Assembly (NCBI RefSeq): GCF_047600445.1
Contig: NZ_JASGKT010000002.1
Coordinates: forward strand, 1 to 64,000
Length of the DNA: 64,000 bases
Direction: 5' to 3'
DNA from: Piscinibacter sp047600445
GTDB lineage: Bacteria > Pseudomonadota > Gammaproteobacteria > Burkholderiales > Burkholderiaceae_C
Numbering within the stretch: position 1 is the first letter of the stretch; every line of letters starts with the position of its first letter. This document shows positions 24,908 through 33,689 of the stretch, one piece after another. A program made the position numbers and the translations under genes. The notes under the pieces are model-generated. The model was not told the origin of the DNA. It did not search any database and was given only the letters and a program-made list of their open reading frames with translations.

Positions 24908-26251
24908 ATGAAGGTCATCGTCCTGGGCAGCGGCGTCATCGGCACCACCAGCGCCTGGCACCTGGCGCAAGCCGGCCACGAGGTCACGGTGGTCGACCGG
25001 CAGGACGGCGCCGGCAAGGAAACCAGCTACGCCAATGCCGGCGAGGTCTCGCCGGGCTACTCGGCGCCCTGGGCCGGGCCCGGCGTGCCGCTCAAGGCGA
25101 TCAAGTGGCTGCTGATGCAGCACCGCCCGCTGGTGATCCGCCCGGGCGTCGACATGGCCATGCTGCGCTGGGGCGTGCAGATGCTGCGCAACTGCACCGC
25201 CGCGCGCTACGAGGTCAACAAGGGCCGCATGGTGCGCCTGGCCGAATACAGCCGCGACGTGCTGCGCGAGATGCGCGCCGAGCTGGGCCTGGCCTACGAC
25301 GAACGCTCGCAGGGCACGCTGCAACTGTTCCGCACCCAGAAGCAGCTCGACGGCACCGGCGCCGACATCGAGGTGCTCAAGCGCTACGGCGTGGGGTTCG
25401 AGCTGCTGGACCGCGCCGGCTGCATACGCCACGAGCCGGCGCTGGCACGCGTGCAGGAGAAGTTCGTCGGCGGCCTGCTGCTGCCCGGCGACGAGACCGG
25501 CGACTGCTTCAAGTTCACGCAGACGCTGGCCGAGCGCGCCGCGCGCGCCGGCGTGAACTTCCTCTACGGCACCGGCGTCGATGGCCTGCGCAGCGAGGGC
25601 GGGCGCGTCACCGGCGTGGCCACCACGCGCGGCACGCTCGCCGCCGACGCCTACCTCGTCGCGACGGGCAGCTACTCGCCGCTGCTGCTGGCGCCGCTGG
25701 GCATCCGCCTGCCGGTCTACCCGGTCAAGGGCTACTCGATCACCGTGCCGATCACCGACGCGGCCGGCGCGCCCGAATCGACCGTGATGGACGAGACGCA
25801 CAAGGTGGCGGTGACCCGCCTGGGCGACCGCATCCGCGTCGGCGGCACCGCCGAACTGGCCGGCTACACGCTGGCGCTGCACGAGGCGCGCCGGCGCACG
25901 CTGGAGCACGTGGTCGGCGACCTGTTCCCGGCCGGCGGCGACGTGGCGCGCGCCGAGTTCTGGTGCGGCCTGCGCCCGATGACGCCGGACGGCACGCCGA
26001 TCGTCGGCGCCACGCGGCTGCCCAACCTCTGGCTCGCCACCGGCCACGGCACGCTGGGCTGGACCATGGCCGCGGGCACCGGCCGGCTGATGGCCGACCT
26101 GATTTCCGGCCGTGCGCCGGCGATCGACATGGAGGGGCTGTCGGTGGAGCGCTACCCGGACGCCTACCGCGGCGGCCTCACGCCGGCGCGCCCGGCCCGT
26201 GCGCCGGCCGATCCGACGCTGCCTCGCGCCGGCGCGGCCGCTTCGCGCTGA
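24908..26251 (+). CDS. dadA: D-amino acid dehydrogenase
   Basis: FAD-dependent dehydrogenase of 447 residues that oxidises D-amino acids (notably D-alanine) to keto acids, feeding electrons to the respiratory chain at the inner membrane. It has the FAD-binding VLGSGVIGTTSAWHLAQAG (6-24), the family stretch ETSYANAGEVSPGYSAPWA near 40, and GLRPMTPDGTPIVGAT near 358, then GHGTLGWTMAAGTG. The normal C-terminus is reached at about residue 420 (LSVERY). The remaining 27 residues are Pro/Ala-rich and coded inside a 74-base overlap with the convergent kinase gene. No dadX racemase is adjacent. Confidence 0.95.
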   Translation: MKVIVLGSGVIGTTSAWHLAQAGHEVTVVDRQDGAGKETSYANAGEVSPGYSAPWAGPGVPLKAIKWLLMQHRPLVIRPGVDMAMLRWGVQMLRNCTAARYEVNKGRMVRLAEYSRDVLREMRAELGLAYDERSQGTLQLFRTQKQLDGTGADIEVLKRYGVGFELLDRAGCIRHEPALARVQEKFVGGLLLPGDETGDCFKFTQTLAERAARAGVNFLYGTGVDGLRSEGGRVTGVATTRGTLAADAYLVATGSYSPLLLAPLGIRLPVYPVKGYSITVPITDAAGAPESTVMDETHKVAVTRLGDRIRVGGTAELAGYTLALHEARRRTLEHVVGDLFPAGGDVARAEFWCGLRPMTPDGTPIVGATRLPNLWLATGHGTLGWTMAAGTGRLMADLISGRAPAIDMEGLSVERYPDAYRGGLTPARPARAPADPTLPRAGAAASR

Positions 26252-27185
26252 CCACCTGCACGGCCGCCGCGCGCACGCGCACCTCGAAGCGGCGCAGCGA
26301 CTGCAGCGGCTCGCCGTCGGCGGCCAGCGGCAGCTCGCGTTCGCTCTCGAACTGCAGCGACTGGAAGGTCCAGGCCTGGATCTTGGCGTGCGGCAGGTGC
26401 GTGCCCTCGAGCAGGCGCGGCAGCATGCGCAGCGCGCCGATCCGCCCGAAGGGCCCGGCCAGCAGCAGGTCGAGCCGGCCGTCGCCGATGCGCGCGCCCG
26501 GCGCCGCCGGCATGCCGGCGCCGTAGCTGCGCGTGTTCAGCACCGAGGCGAAGATCGCCTCGCCGGCGTAGCACGGCGCGCCGTCGAGCGCGAGCTGGAT
26601 GCGCTGCGTGCGCAGCGCGGCCAGCTCGGCCAGCGTCGCCCACAGGTAGCGCGGCCGGCCGTCGAGCCAGCGCGGCGCGGCCAGCGCGCGCGCCGCCACC
26701 GCGGCGTCGAAGCCGGCGGCGAGGCTGGAGAAGAACGGGATGCGCAGGCGCGGCGTGATCAGCTCGCCGACGTCCATGCGCCGCGTCGGGCCGCGCAGCG
26801 CCAGTTCCAGCGCCTTCGGCCAGGCCATGCCGGCCACGCCCAGCGCGCGCGCCGTGTCGTTGCCGCCGCCCAGCGGCACCACGCCCAGCGCGAGGCGGTG
26901 CGTCAGCAGCACCGGCAGCATGTGGTGCAGCGTGCCGTCGCCGCCGATCAGCACGACGCGGCTGCTGCGCGGCAGGCATTGCAGCGTGGCGCGCGAGCGC
27001 TCGATGCTGTCGGACTCGACCAGCGCGACACCCGGCGCGTAGCTGGCCAGCCACTCGCGCACCGGCTGCGCCAGCGCGGCGCCGCGGCCGCCGGCGGCGC
27101 GCGGGTTGAGCAGCACCATGGTCGGGCGCTCCGGCCCGCGGCCCGGGCTGGCGCGGACGGGCGAGGGGCTGGTCGGGGTGGTCAT
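26178..27185 (-). CDS. Diacylglycerol kinase family lipid kinase
   Basis: Protein of 335 residues with a DAGK catalytic domain: NPRAAGGRG near 27-35, the nucleotide loop LIGGDGTLHHML (79-90) and the VVPLGGGNDTARALGV motif near 105. A C-terminal beta-sandwich holds YGAGMPAAPGARIGDGRLDL, typical of YegS/BmrU-like kinases. The substrate may be diacylglycerol, phosphatidylglycerol or a sphingoid lipid. The last residues overlap the end of dadA. Confidence 0.9.
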   Translation of the reverse strand: MTTPTSPSPVRASPGRGPERPTMVLLNPRAAGGRGAALAQPVREWLASYAPGVALVESDSIERSRATLQCLPRSSRVVLIGGDGTLHHMLPVLLTHRLALGVVPLGGGNDTARALGVAGMAWPKALELALRGPTRRMDVGELITPRLRIPFFSSLAAGFDAAVAARALAAPRWLDGRPRYLWATLAELAALRTQRIQLALDGAPCYAGEAIFASVLNTRSYGAGMPAAPGARIGDGRLDLLLAGPFGRIGALRMLPRLLEGTHLPHAKIQAWTFQSLQFESERELPLAADGEPLQSLRRFEVRVRAAAVQVVSAKRPRRREAASDRPAHGPGAPA

Positions 27186-27278
27186 GGTCGCGCCAGCCTA
27201 GCGCAACTTTTTCACGCGGCCGTCGCGGGCGCCCGGCGCGCCGCGCAAAATCGCACGCCCGACACCCGGCCCGGTGAC

Positions 27279-27783
27279 ATGCCCATGCGCGTCGTCCACA
27301 GCCCCGACCATGCCGGCCACGCCGGCCGCCGGCTTCGACGCGCTGCCCTCGGTGTGGCCGGTGCGCGGCTTCCGCGACGACATCGAGCCCGACAATTTCG
27401 CGTCGCGGCTGGGCCTGTATTCCTTCGACGCCGGCACGCCGCTGACGGCGGGCACCTGGGCCGCCGCGGGCGGCGCCGAGCGCTGCGCCTTCGCGCTGAT
27501 GCGCCCGCCGGGCCACCATGCCGGCGCCGACTTCTTCGGCGGCTACTGCTTCCTCAACAACGCCGCGCTGGCGGCGCAGGCGCTGGTGGTGCCGCTGGGC
27601 CCGGACACCTTCGAGGGCGACCCGATCTCGGGCTTTCGCCTGAAGAGCGCCGACTGCCCGCGCGTCGGCGCGCGCCTGGCCGTGCTGGCGCTGCCCACGG
27701 TGTTCACCTTCGAGGGCGGCTGCGCGGTCGCCGAGGTGGGCGTCAACGCGGTCAACGTGCTGGAAGGCTTCGAGGCCGGCTGA
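27279..27783 (+). pseudogene. Decayed acetylpolyamine amidohydrolase (HDAC superfamily)
   Basis: Recognisable pieces of a class II histone-deacetylase-like acetylpolyamine amidohydrolase remain, but the gene is badly shortened (about 505 bases against about 1,030). The N-terminus MRVVHSP (from 27285) is in a different frame from the rest. The frame then resumes as VWPVRGFRDDIEPDNFASRL, LGLYSFDAGTPLTAGTW, MRPPGHHAGADFFGGYCFLN, and, after another gap, LGPDTFEGDPISGF to VGVNAVNVLEGFE. Missing are about 70 residues after the N-terminus, about 14 after TAGTW, and about 70 that normally carry the zinc-binding DVDYHHGNGTQ. Without these it cannot be catalytic. An assembly error is the alternative. 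Confidence 0.82.
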
Positions 27784-27786
27784 GGC

Positions 27787-28755
27787 TCAGTCCACCGCCT
27801 CGTCGCCGTTCATCAGCGCGACGAAGCGGGCGATGCCGATGTTGCCGCCCGACAGCGTCACGCCGACGCGCCGGCCGGCGAACCGCTCGCGGTGATGCAT
27901 CAGCGCCGCCAGCGCGCAGGCGCCGGAGGGTTCGAGCACCTGCTTCATGCGCTCGAAGGCGAAGCGCATCGCCTCCACCACCACCGGGTCGGGCACGGTC
28001 AGGATGTCCTTCACCTGCGTCTTGATGACCTCGAACGGCTGCCGGCCCACCGCCTGCGTCTGCTGGCCGTCGCAGATGGTGCGCGGCACCTCGATCGTGA
28101 CGATCTCGCCGCGCGCCAGCGAGAGCTGCATGTCGTTGCCGCGCTCGGGCTCGGCGCCGAACACCTCGATGCCGGGCAGCAGGTGCCTGGCCGCGACCGC
28201 GCAGCCGGACAGGAAACCGCCGCCGCCGGCGCAGACGATCAGCGCGTCGAGCGGCCCGGTGTCCTCGATCAGCTCGAGCGCGGCCGTGCCCTGGCCGGCC
28301 ATCACCGGCAGGTGGTCGAAGGGCGGGATCAGCGCCGCGCCGCGCTCGGCGGTGAGGCGTCGCGCGATCTCGGCGCGATCCTCGCGGTAGCGGTCGTAGA
28401 CGACCACCTCGGCGCCGTAGCCGCGCGTGGCCGCCAGCTTCAGCGCCGGCGCGTCGTGCGGCATCACGATGGTGGCGCGGCAGCCGTGCAGTCGCGCGGC
28501 CAGCGCCACCGCCTGCGCGTGGTTGCCCGACGAGAAGGCCACCACGCCGCGCGCGCGCTCGGCCTCGGACAGCACGGCCACGCTGTTGAAGCCGCCGCGG
28601 AACTTGAAGGCGCCCATGCGCTGCAGGTTCTCGGCCTTCATCAGCACGGTGGCGCCGAGCAGCGCGTCCAGCGTGCGCGAGCTGAGCACCGGCGTGCGGT
28701 GCGCGATGCCTTTCAGCCGCGCGGCGGCGGCTTCGATCTCGGTGAACTGCAGCAT
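27787..28755 (-). CDS. PLP-dependent threonine/serine dehydratase
   Basis: Fold-type II PLP enzyme of 322 residues. The cofactor lysine is Lys51 in GAFKFRGGFNS, the phosphate-binding loop is CAGGGGFLSG near 170, and SSGNHAQAVALAA near 75 contacts the substrate carboxylate. There is no C-terminal ACT domain, so it resembles catabolic threonine ammonia-lyase, serine racemase or 3-hydroxyaspartate dehydratase and not the isoleucine-pathway IlvA. It ends 3 bases after the amidohydrolase relic, on the other strand, and is divergent from the Nudix-MBL fusion gene (38 bases between starts). Confidence 0.9.
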   Translation of the reverse strand: MLQFTEIEAAAARLKGIAHRTPVLSSRTLDALLGATVLMKAENLQRMGAFKFRGGFNSVAVLSEAERARGVVAFSSGNHAQAVALAARLHGCRATIVMPHDAPALKLAATRGYGAEVVVYDRYREDRAEIARRLTAERGAALIPPFDHLPVMAGQGTAALELIEDTGPLDALIVCAGGGGFLSGCAVAARHLLPGIEVFGAEPERGNDMQLSLARGEIVTIEVPRTICDGQQTQAVGRQPFEVIKTQVKDILTVPDPVVVEAMRFAFERMKQVLEPSGACALAALMHHRERFAGRRVGVTLSGGNIGIARFVALMNGDEAVD

Positions 28756-28793
28756 GCGGCCACTGTAGCAAGCGGCTGGCGCTACAGTGCCGC

Positions 28794-30428
28794 ATGACGT
28801 CGAACGACACGAACATCAGGCCGCCGCGCGCGGCCGCCACCGTGGTGGTGGTGCGCGACGCGCCGCTGGGCATCGAGGTGCTGCTGATGCGCCGCGCCGA
28901 ACGCGGCGACCTGAACAGCGGCGCCTGGGTCTTCCCCGGCGGGCTGGTCGACGCGGCCGACCGCGCCGCGCTGCCGTTCTGCCGCGGCGTCGAGCCGGCG
29001 GCGGCCGACGCGCGCCTGGGCCTGGCCGAGCACGCGCTCGACTACTGGGCCGCCGCGGTGCGCGAGTGCTTCGAGGAGGCCGGGCTGCTCTATGCACGCG
29101 CCGCCGACGGCTCGCCGCTGGTGATCGACGCGGCGCGCCGCGAGCGCCTGGACGCCTGGCGCGGCCCGCTGCAACGCGGCGAACGCTCGCTGGCCGCGCT
29201 GTGCCACGAGGAAGGCCTGAGCCTCGCCGTCGACGAACTCGTCTACTTCAGCCACTGGGTCACGCCGCCGGGGCGCGCCAAGCGCTTCGACACGCGCTTC
29301 TTCGTCGCGCGCGCGCCGCGCGGCCAGGAGTCCGCGCACGACGACGGCGAACTGGTCGAGCAGCTCTGGATCGCGCCGGCCGCCGCGCTGACACGCGCCG
29401 AGCCGCTCAAGCTGATGACCCCGACGCTCAAGACGCTGGAGGCGATCGCGCGCTTCGCCGACGTCGACGCGCTGCTGGCCTGGGCGCGCGCGCCGCGCGC
29501 GGTGCCGCTGATCCAGCCGCAGATCGGCACCGGCCGCGAGGGCGTGCGGCCGGTCACGCCCGACGAGCCGGCCTGGGCCGAGCTGAGGCGCCTGGACCCC
29601 GAATGCCGCGGCAACTTCTCCTACGAGATCCACCCGGCGGTGCCGGTGCACCTGTCGCCGCGCGTGATCCGCGTCACCGCGCACAACGGCAGCGTGATGA
29701 CCGGCCCGGGCACCAACACCTATCTCGTCGGCGGCGGGCCGCGCAACGAATGGGCGGTGATCGACCCCGGCCCGGCCGAGGCGGTGCACATAGCCGCCGT
29801 CCTCGCCGCCGCGCCGGGCGCCATCCGCTGGATCTTCGCGACCCACACCCACCTCGACCATTCGCCCGGCTGCGCGCTGCTGAAGGCGCGCACCGGCGCC
29901 CCGGTGCACGGCCGCGTCGCCGCGCACCCGGAGTGGCAGGACGCGAGCTTCGCGCCCGACGTGCGGCTGGCCGGCGGCGAACGCTTCGCGCTCGACGAGG
30001 GCGTGAGCCTGAGCGTGCTGCACACGCCCGGCCACGCCTCCAACCACCTGTGCTACCGGCTGGACGAGGAGAAGACGCTGTTCACCGGTGACCACGTGAT
30101 GCAGCTCAGCACCGTGGTGATCAACCCTCCGGACGGCGACATGGCCGCCTACCTGGCTTCGCTGCGCGCGCTCGTCGCCGAAGACCTGGACTGGCTCGCG
30201 CCCGGCCACGGCTTCCTGATCCCGCAGCCGCGCGCGGCCTTCGAGAAGATCATCGCGCACCGCCTGGCGCGCGAAGCGAAGGTGGCGCAGGCGCTGGACG
30301 AGGTGGGCGACGACGAGGCCGCGCTGCTGGCGCGCGTCTATGCCGACGTGCCCGAGCGCATGCACCCGATGGCGCTGCGCTCGCTGCGCGCGCACCTGAT
30401 CAAGCTGCGCGCGCAGGGGCCCGGCTAG
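28794..30428 (+). CDS. Nudix hydrolase--metallo-beta-lactamase fusion protein
   Basis: A 544-residue protein with two hydrolase domains. Residues about 10-240 form a Nudix domain of the NUDT7/NUDT19 (acyl-CoA diphosphatase) type: WVFPGGLVD, an insert, then REC-FEEAG, giving a split Nudix box. Residues about 290-540 form a metallo-beta-lactamase fold resembling LACTB2. Its metal motif is THTHLDHSPG (His351, His353, Asp355, His356), followed by HTPGHASNH, FTGDHVM and a late GHG. A role in trimming CoA derivatives plus hydrolysing a thioester or nucleic acid is speculative. It may share a promoter region with the dehydratase. Confidence 0.9.
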   Translation: MTSNDTNIRPPRAAATVVVVRDAPLGIEVLLMRRAERGDLNSGAWVFPGGLVDAADRAALPFCRGVEPAAADARLGLAEHALDYWAAAVRECFEEAGLLYARAADGSPLVIDAARRERLDAWRGPLQRGERSLAALCHEEGLSLAVDELVYFSHWVTPPGRAKRFDTRFFVARAPRGQESAHDDGELVEQLWIAPAAALTRAEPLKLMTPTLKTLEAIARFADVDALLAWARAPRAVPLIQPQIGTGREGVRPVTPDEPAWAELRRLDPECRGNFSYEIHPAVPVHLSPRVIRVTAHNGSVMTGPGTNTYLVGGGPRNEWAVIDPGPAEAVHIAAVLAAAPGAIRWIFATHTHLDHSPGCALLKARTGAPVHGRVAAHPEWQDASFAPDVRLAGGERFALDEGVSLSVLHTPGHASNHLCYRLDEEKTLFTGDHVMQLSTVVINPPDGDMAAYLASLRALVAEDLDWLAPGHGFLIPQPRAAFEKIIAHRLAREAKVAQALDEVGDDEAALLARVYADVPERMHPMALRSLRAHLIKLRAQGPG

Positions 30429-30433
30429 TCAGG

Positions 30434-31621
30434 TCAGGCCCGCTCGAAGATCGCCGCGATGCCCTGGCCGCCGCCGATGCACATGGTCACCAGTGCATAG
30501 CGGCCGTTCACGCGCTGCAGCTCGTACAGCGCCTTGGTGGTGATGATCGCGCCGGTGGCGCCGATCGGGTGGCCCAGCGAGATGCCCGAGCCGTTCGGGT
30601 TCACCTTGGCCGGGTCGAGCGCCAGTTCCTTGACCACCGCGCAGGCCTGCGCCGCGAAGGCTTCGTTGGACTCGATCACGTCGAGGTCGCTGATCTTCAG
30701 CCCGGCCTTGGCCAGCGCCAGCTTGGTCGCCGGCACCGGGCCGATGCCCATGATGGTCGGCTCGACGCCGGCGTGCGCATAGCTGACCAGGCGCGCCAGC
30801 GGCTTCAGGCCGCCCGCCTTGACCGCCTCGGCGCTGGCCAGCACCACCGCGCCGGCGCCGTCGTTGATGCCGCTGGCGTTGCCGGCGGTCACCGCGCCGT
30901 CCTTCTTGAAGGCCGCGCGCATCTTGCCCAGCGTCTCCATCGTGGTGCCGGGCTTGACGTGCTCGTCGGTGTCGAAGCTGATGTCGCCCTTCCTGCCGGC
31001 GATCACCACCGGCACGATCTGGCTCTTGAAGCGGCCTTCGGCGATCGCCGCGGCGGCGCGGCGGTGGCTCTCCACCGCCAGCTCGTCCATCTGCGCGCGG
31101 CTGATGCCGAACTGCTCGCCGACGTTCTCGGCCGTGATGCCCATGTGGATCTTGTGGAAGGGGTCGTGCAGCGCGCCGACCACGAAGTCGAGCATCGGGC
31201 TGTCGCCCATGCGCGCGCCCCAGCGCGCCTGCGGTAGCAGGTAGGCGCCGCGGCTCATCGATTCGGCGCCGGCGCCGATCGCGATCTCGCAGTCGCCCAG
31301 CAGGATGGCCTGCGATGCCGAGACGATGGCCTGCAGGCCCGAGCCGCACAGCCGGTTGACGTTGAAGGCCGGCGTCTCCTTGGGCAGGCCGGCGTTGACG
31401 GCGGCGACGCGGCTCAGGTAGGCGTCGCGCGGCTCGGTGGGCACCACCGTGCCCATCGCGAGGTGGCCGACGCTGGCGGCGGCGGCGCCGCTGCGCTCCA
31501 GCGCGGTCTTGACGGCCAGCGTGGCCAGGTCGGCCAGGGGCACGTCTTTCAGCGCACCGCCGAAGGTGCCGATCGCGGTGCGCGCGGCACCGACCACAAA
31601 TACGTCGCGGGGCAGGGTCAT
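30434..31621 (-). CDS. bktB: Beta-ketothiolase (BktB-type acetyl-CoA acetyltransferase)
   Basis: Thiolase of 395 residues. The nucleophilic cysteine is Cys92 in NRLCGSGLQ, the histidine is in SLGHPIGATGA near 350, and the second cysteine is in TMCIGGGQG near 380. The sequence is very like Cupriavidus BktB from memory (TEPRDAYLSRVAAVNAG, ARWGARMGDSPMLD, VNPNGSGISLGHPIG), a thiolase active on C4-C5 substrates. It could act in fatty-acid oxidation or polyhydroxyalkanoate precursor supply. No phaB or phaC is nearby. It is convergent with the Nudix fusion gene, 5 bases apart. Confidence 0.93.
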   Translation of the reverse strand: MTLPRDVFVVGAARTAIGTFGGALKDVPLADLATLAVKTALERSGAAAASVGHLAMGTVVPTEPRDAYLSRVAAVNAGLPKETPAFNVNRLCGSGLQAIVSASQAILLGDCEIAIGAGAESMSRGAYLLPQARWGARMGDSPMLDFVVGALHDPFHKIHMGITAENVGEQFGISRAQMDELAVESHRRAAAAIAEGRFKSQIVPVVIAGRKGDISFDTDEHVKPGTTMETLGKMRAAFKKDGAVTAGNASGINDGAGAVVLASAEAVKAGGLKPLARLVSYAHAGVEPTIMGIGPVPATKLALAKAGLKISDLDVIESNEAFAAQACAVVKELALDPAKVNPNGSGISLGHPIGATGAIITTKALYELQRVNGRYALVTMCIGGGQGIAAIFERA

Positions 31622-31725
31622 GGTCTCGTCTCCTGTGAGCGTGATGGAATGCCCACAAGGTACGCCCGCCGCGCTACAGCCGGCTTACAGGGCGGCGCCC
31701 TCGCCGGCGTTTCCGCGGGGGCGTG

Positions 31726-31974
31726 TCAGTGCGATGCGCCGGCCGGCAGGCCCGGGTGCAGCGAGCGCAGCAGTTGTCGGGTCTGGCCGAAGCCCACCAC
31801 CGCCAGCGCCAGCGGCAGCACCACCAGCGCGGCGGCGCCGGCGACCAGCAGCACCGGCAGCAGCAGCGCCAGCAGCAGCGCGGTGGCGAGGTGGCGCCAG
31901 CTCGGTCCGGCATGCCGATGGCCGGCACTCGCCGCGGGGGTCGACTGGCCGATGGCAACGAGGTCTTGACGCAT
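31726..31974 (-). CDS. Small membrane protein (about 82 aa)
   Basis: Starts MRQDLVAIGQS and contains one long or two short hydrophobic stretches (about residues 27-65, Leu/Val/Ala-rich), followed by a hydrophilic tail with GQTRQLLRSLHPG. No family is recognised. The upstream 109 bases (31975-32083) are AT-richer than the surroundings and could hold its promoter: TTGTTC and TAAGGT about 18 bases apart on the minus strand. An alternative start at 32004 adds 10 residues and is less convincing. Confidence 0.6.
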   Translation of the reverse strand: MRQDLVAIGQSTPAASAGHRHAGPSWRHLATALLLALLLPVLLVAGAAALVVLPLALAVVGFGQTRQLLRSLHPGLPAGASH

Positions 31975-32083
31975 GGCAGGCTCTCGGGAAGTTCGAGCCC
32001 TCACCTTAGTGGTGTTTTCACCCCCCGAACAAGGGGGTTCCCCCGATTGATTCGTAACAGCATGTTATTTATTCGCGAAGGCG

Positions 32084-32932
32084 TCATTCGACGCGCAGCT
32101 GCGCCAGCTCCGCGCTGCCGGGCGGATAGCGCAGCTTCAGGCCTTCGAGCGTCTTCACGACGGCGCGGCCGATCATCAGGTTGCGGTGCGTTTTCGAGTC
32201 CGACGGCACGATGGTCCACGGCGCCCAGGGCGTGCCGGTGGCGGCGATGGCGCGTTCGTAGGCCTGCTGGTAGGCGTCCCACTGCTTGCGCACCTCCAGG
32301 TCGCCGGCGGCGAACTTCCAGTGCTTGTTCGGGTCGTCGAGCCGCTCCTGCAGCCGCTGGCGCTGCTCGTCCTTCGAGATGTGCAGCATGAACTTGCACA
32401 CCACCGTGCCGGTCTCGACCAGCAGCCGCTCGAAGTTGTTGATCTGCTCGTAGCGCCGGCGCGTCTCGTCGGGCGTGATCCAGCCGTTGACCACCGGCAC
32501 CAGCACGTCCTCGTAGTGGCTGCGGTTGAAGATGACGATCTCGCCCTCGCCCGGCACCTTCTGGTGGATGCGCCACAGGTAGTCGTGCGCGCGCTCCTCG
32601 CCGGTCGGCACTTTCCAGCCGACCGCGTGCACGCCCAGCGCGCTGGTCTGGCCGAACACGCCGCGGATCGTGCCGTCCTTGCCGGCGGTGTCGGTGCCTT
32701 GCAGCACCACCAGCAGCTTGAAGCGGCGGTCGGCGTAGAACAGGTCCTGCAGGGCGTCGATGCGCGTGGCCAGCGCCGCGACCTGGGCCTTGTCGCGCGG
32801 TTTGCTGCCGCTCGAGAAGGGCTTGGCCGCCGGGTCGAAGCGGTCGAGCGCGAAGCGCTTGCCGCCGCTCTTGCCGTTGCCGGCGTCACGGTACTGGAAC
32901 GCGGACAGCGCGGGGGGCGTCGATCGGGCCAT
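32084..32932 (-). CDS. ppk2: Polyphosphate kinase 2 family protein
   Basis: PPK2-type nucleotide/polyphosphate phosphotransferase of 282 residues. Walker A is GTDTAGKDG (79-87), and the lid/Walker B region reads FNRSHYEDVLVPVV near 138-151, followed by RRYEQINNFERLL and KFMLHISKDEQRQRL. Single-domain PPK2 enzymes move phosphate between polyphosphate and nucleoside mono- or diphosphates. The subclass (ADP or AMP phosphorylating) is not resolvable by eye. The start at 32932 fits the family; further open frame upstream looks non-coding. Confidence 0.93.
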   Translation of the reverse strand: MARSTPPALSAFQYRDAGNGKSGGKRFALDRFDPAAKPFSSGSKPRDKAQVAALATRIDALQDLFYADRRFKLLVVLQGTDTAGKDGTIRGVFGQTSALGVHAVGWKVPTGEERAHDYLWRIHQKVPGEGEIVIFNRSHYEDVLVPVVNGWITPDETRRRYEQINNFERLLVETGTVVCKFMLHISKDEQRQRLQERLDDPNKHWKFAAGDLEVRKQWDAYQQAYERAIAATGTPWAPWTIVPSDSKTHRNLMIGRAVVKTLEGLKLRYPPGSAELAQLRVE

Positions 32933-33024
32933 GCGGCCAGTGTATCGGCGCGGGGGTTTGACGGCACAATCGCGCCGGTTGGGAACAAGCACGGCGCGAC
33001 GACGCCGCGGGTGGAGCAAGCCAC

Positions 33025-33681
33025 TTGGTCACAGGCAACGCACCGATCAAGACGCCGGACGGCCAGGACGAACTGGCCACGCGTGCGCGCCAGTTGAGCC
33101 AGCGCCACCGCACCGTGCTGCTGCTGGTCAACGGCCGGCGCACCGAGGAGCAGATCAAGCGCCTGGCCGAGCAGGCCGGCGTGCCGCCGAGTTGCTTCGA
33201 CGAGCTGATGGACCTGGGCATGATCATGCGGCCCCTGCCGACGCTGCCGATCGAGGCCGCGCCCTACCCGACGCTGCCGCCGCTGTCGGTCGACCTGCCG
33301 CTGCCCGAACTGGACCACGAGCCGCCGCTGCCGCCGTCCGGGCCGCTGGTGCCGAACTCGACGCTCAACGGCGAGCTGGGCGCGTACGAGCCCTGGGCGA
33401 CGGTGGAGACCGACTACTCCGACCTCGGCGACATCGACGGCGCGCTGGAGCAGGCGCGCGACCTGCTGATCCGCGCGGTGCGCACCGATGCACCGGTGGC
33501 CGGCTCGCTGACGCTGATGCGGCTGCGCCGCGCGCGCAGCCGCGGCGACCTGCTCGGCCTGCTCGACGAGGTCGGCCAGCGCATCGCGCGGCCGCAGCGC
33601 GAGGTCGAGGTCGCGCGGCTGATGCTGCGCGTGCGCCGGCTGATCGGCGCGCCGGCCGATTCGTCGCTGTCCGGTCCCTGA
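33025..33681 (+). CDS. Hypothetical protein with proline-rich middle, upstream of coaX
   Basis: The 218-residue product starts at a TTG (33025) preceded by GGAG at 8 bases. The N-terminal 70 residues resemble a small winged-helix-like fold (RTVLLLVNGRRTEEQIKRLA, then PPSCFDELMDLGMIM). The middle (75-115) is Pro/Leu-rich. The C-terminal 90 residues are helical (LEQARDLLIRAVRTDAPVAG, QREVEVARLMLRVRRLIG). No named family is recognised. It ends 8 bases before coaX and is probably co-transcribed with it. Confidence 0.72.
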   Translation: MVTGNAPIKTPDGQDELATRARQLSQRHRTVLLLVNGRRTEEQIKRLAEQAGVPPSCFDELMDLGMIMRPLPTLPIEAAPYPTLPPLSVDLPLPELDHEPPLPPSGPLVPNSTLNGELGAYEPWATVETDYSDLGDIDGALEQARDLLIRAVRTDAPVAGSLTLMRLRRARSRGDLLGLLDEVGQRIARPQREVEVARLMLRVRRLIGAPADSSLSGP

Positions 33682-33689
33682 GCCGCGCG

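Noticed and set aside
30434..31621. Polyhydroxyalkanoate gene cluster
   Set aside because: Only the thiolase is present; there is no phaB, phaC or phasin nearby.
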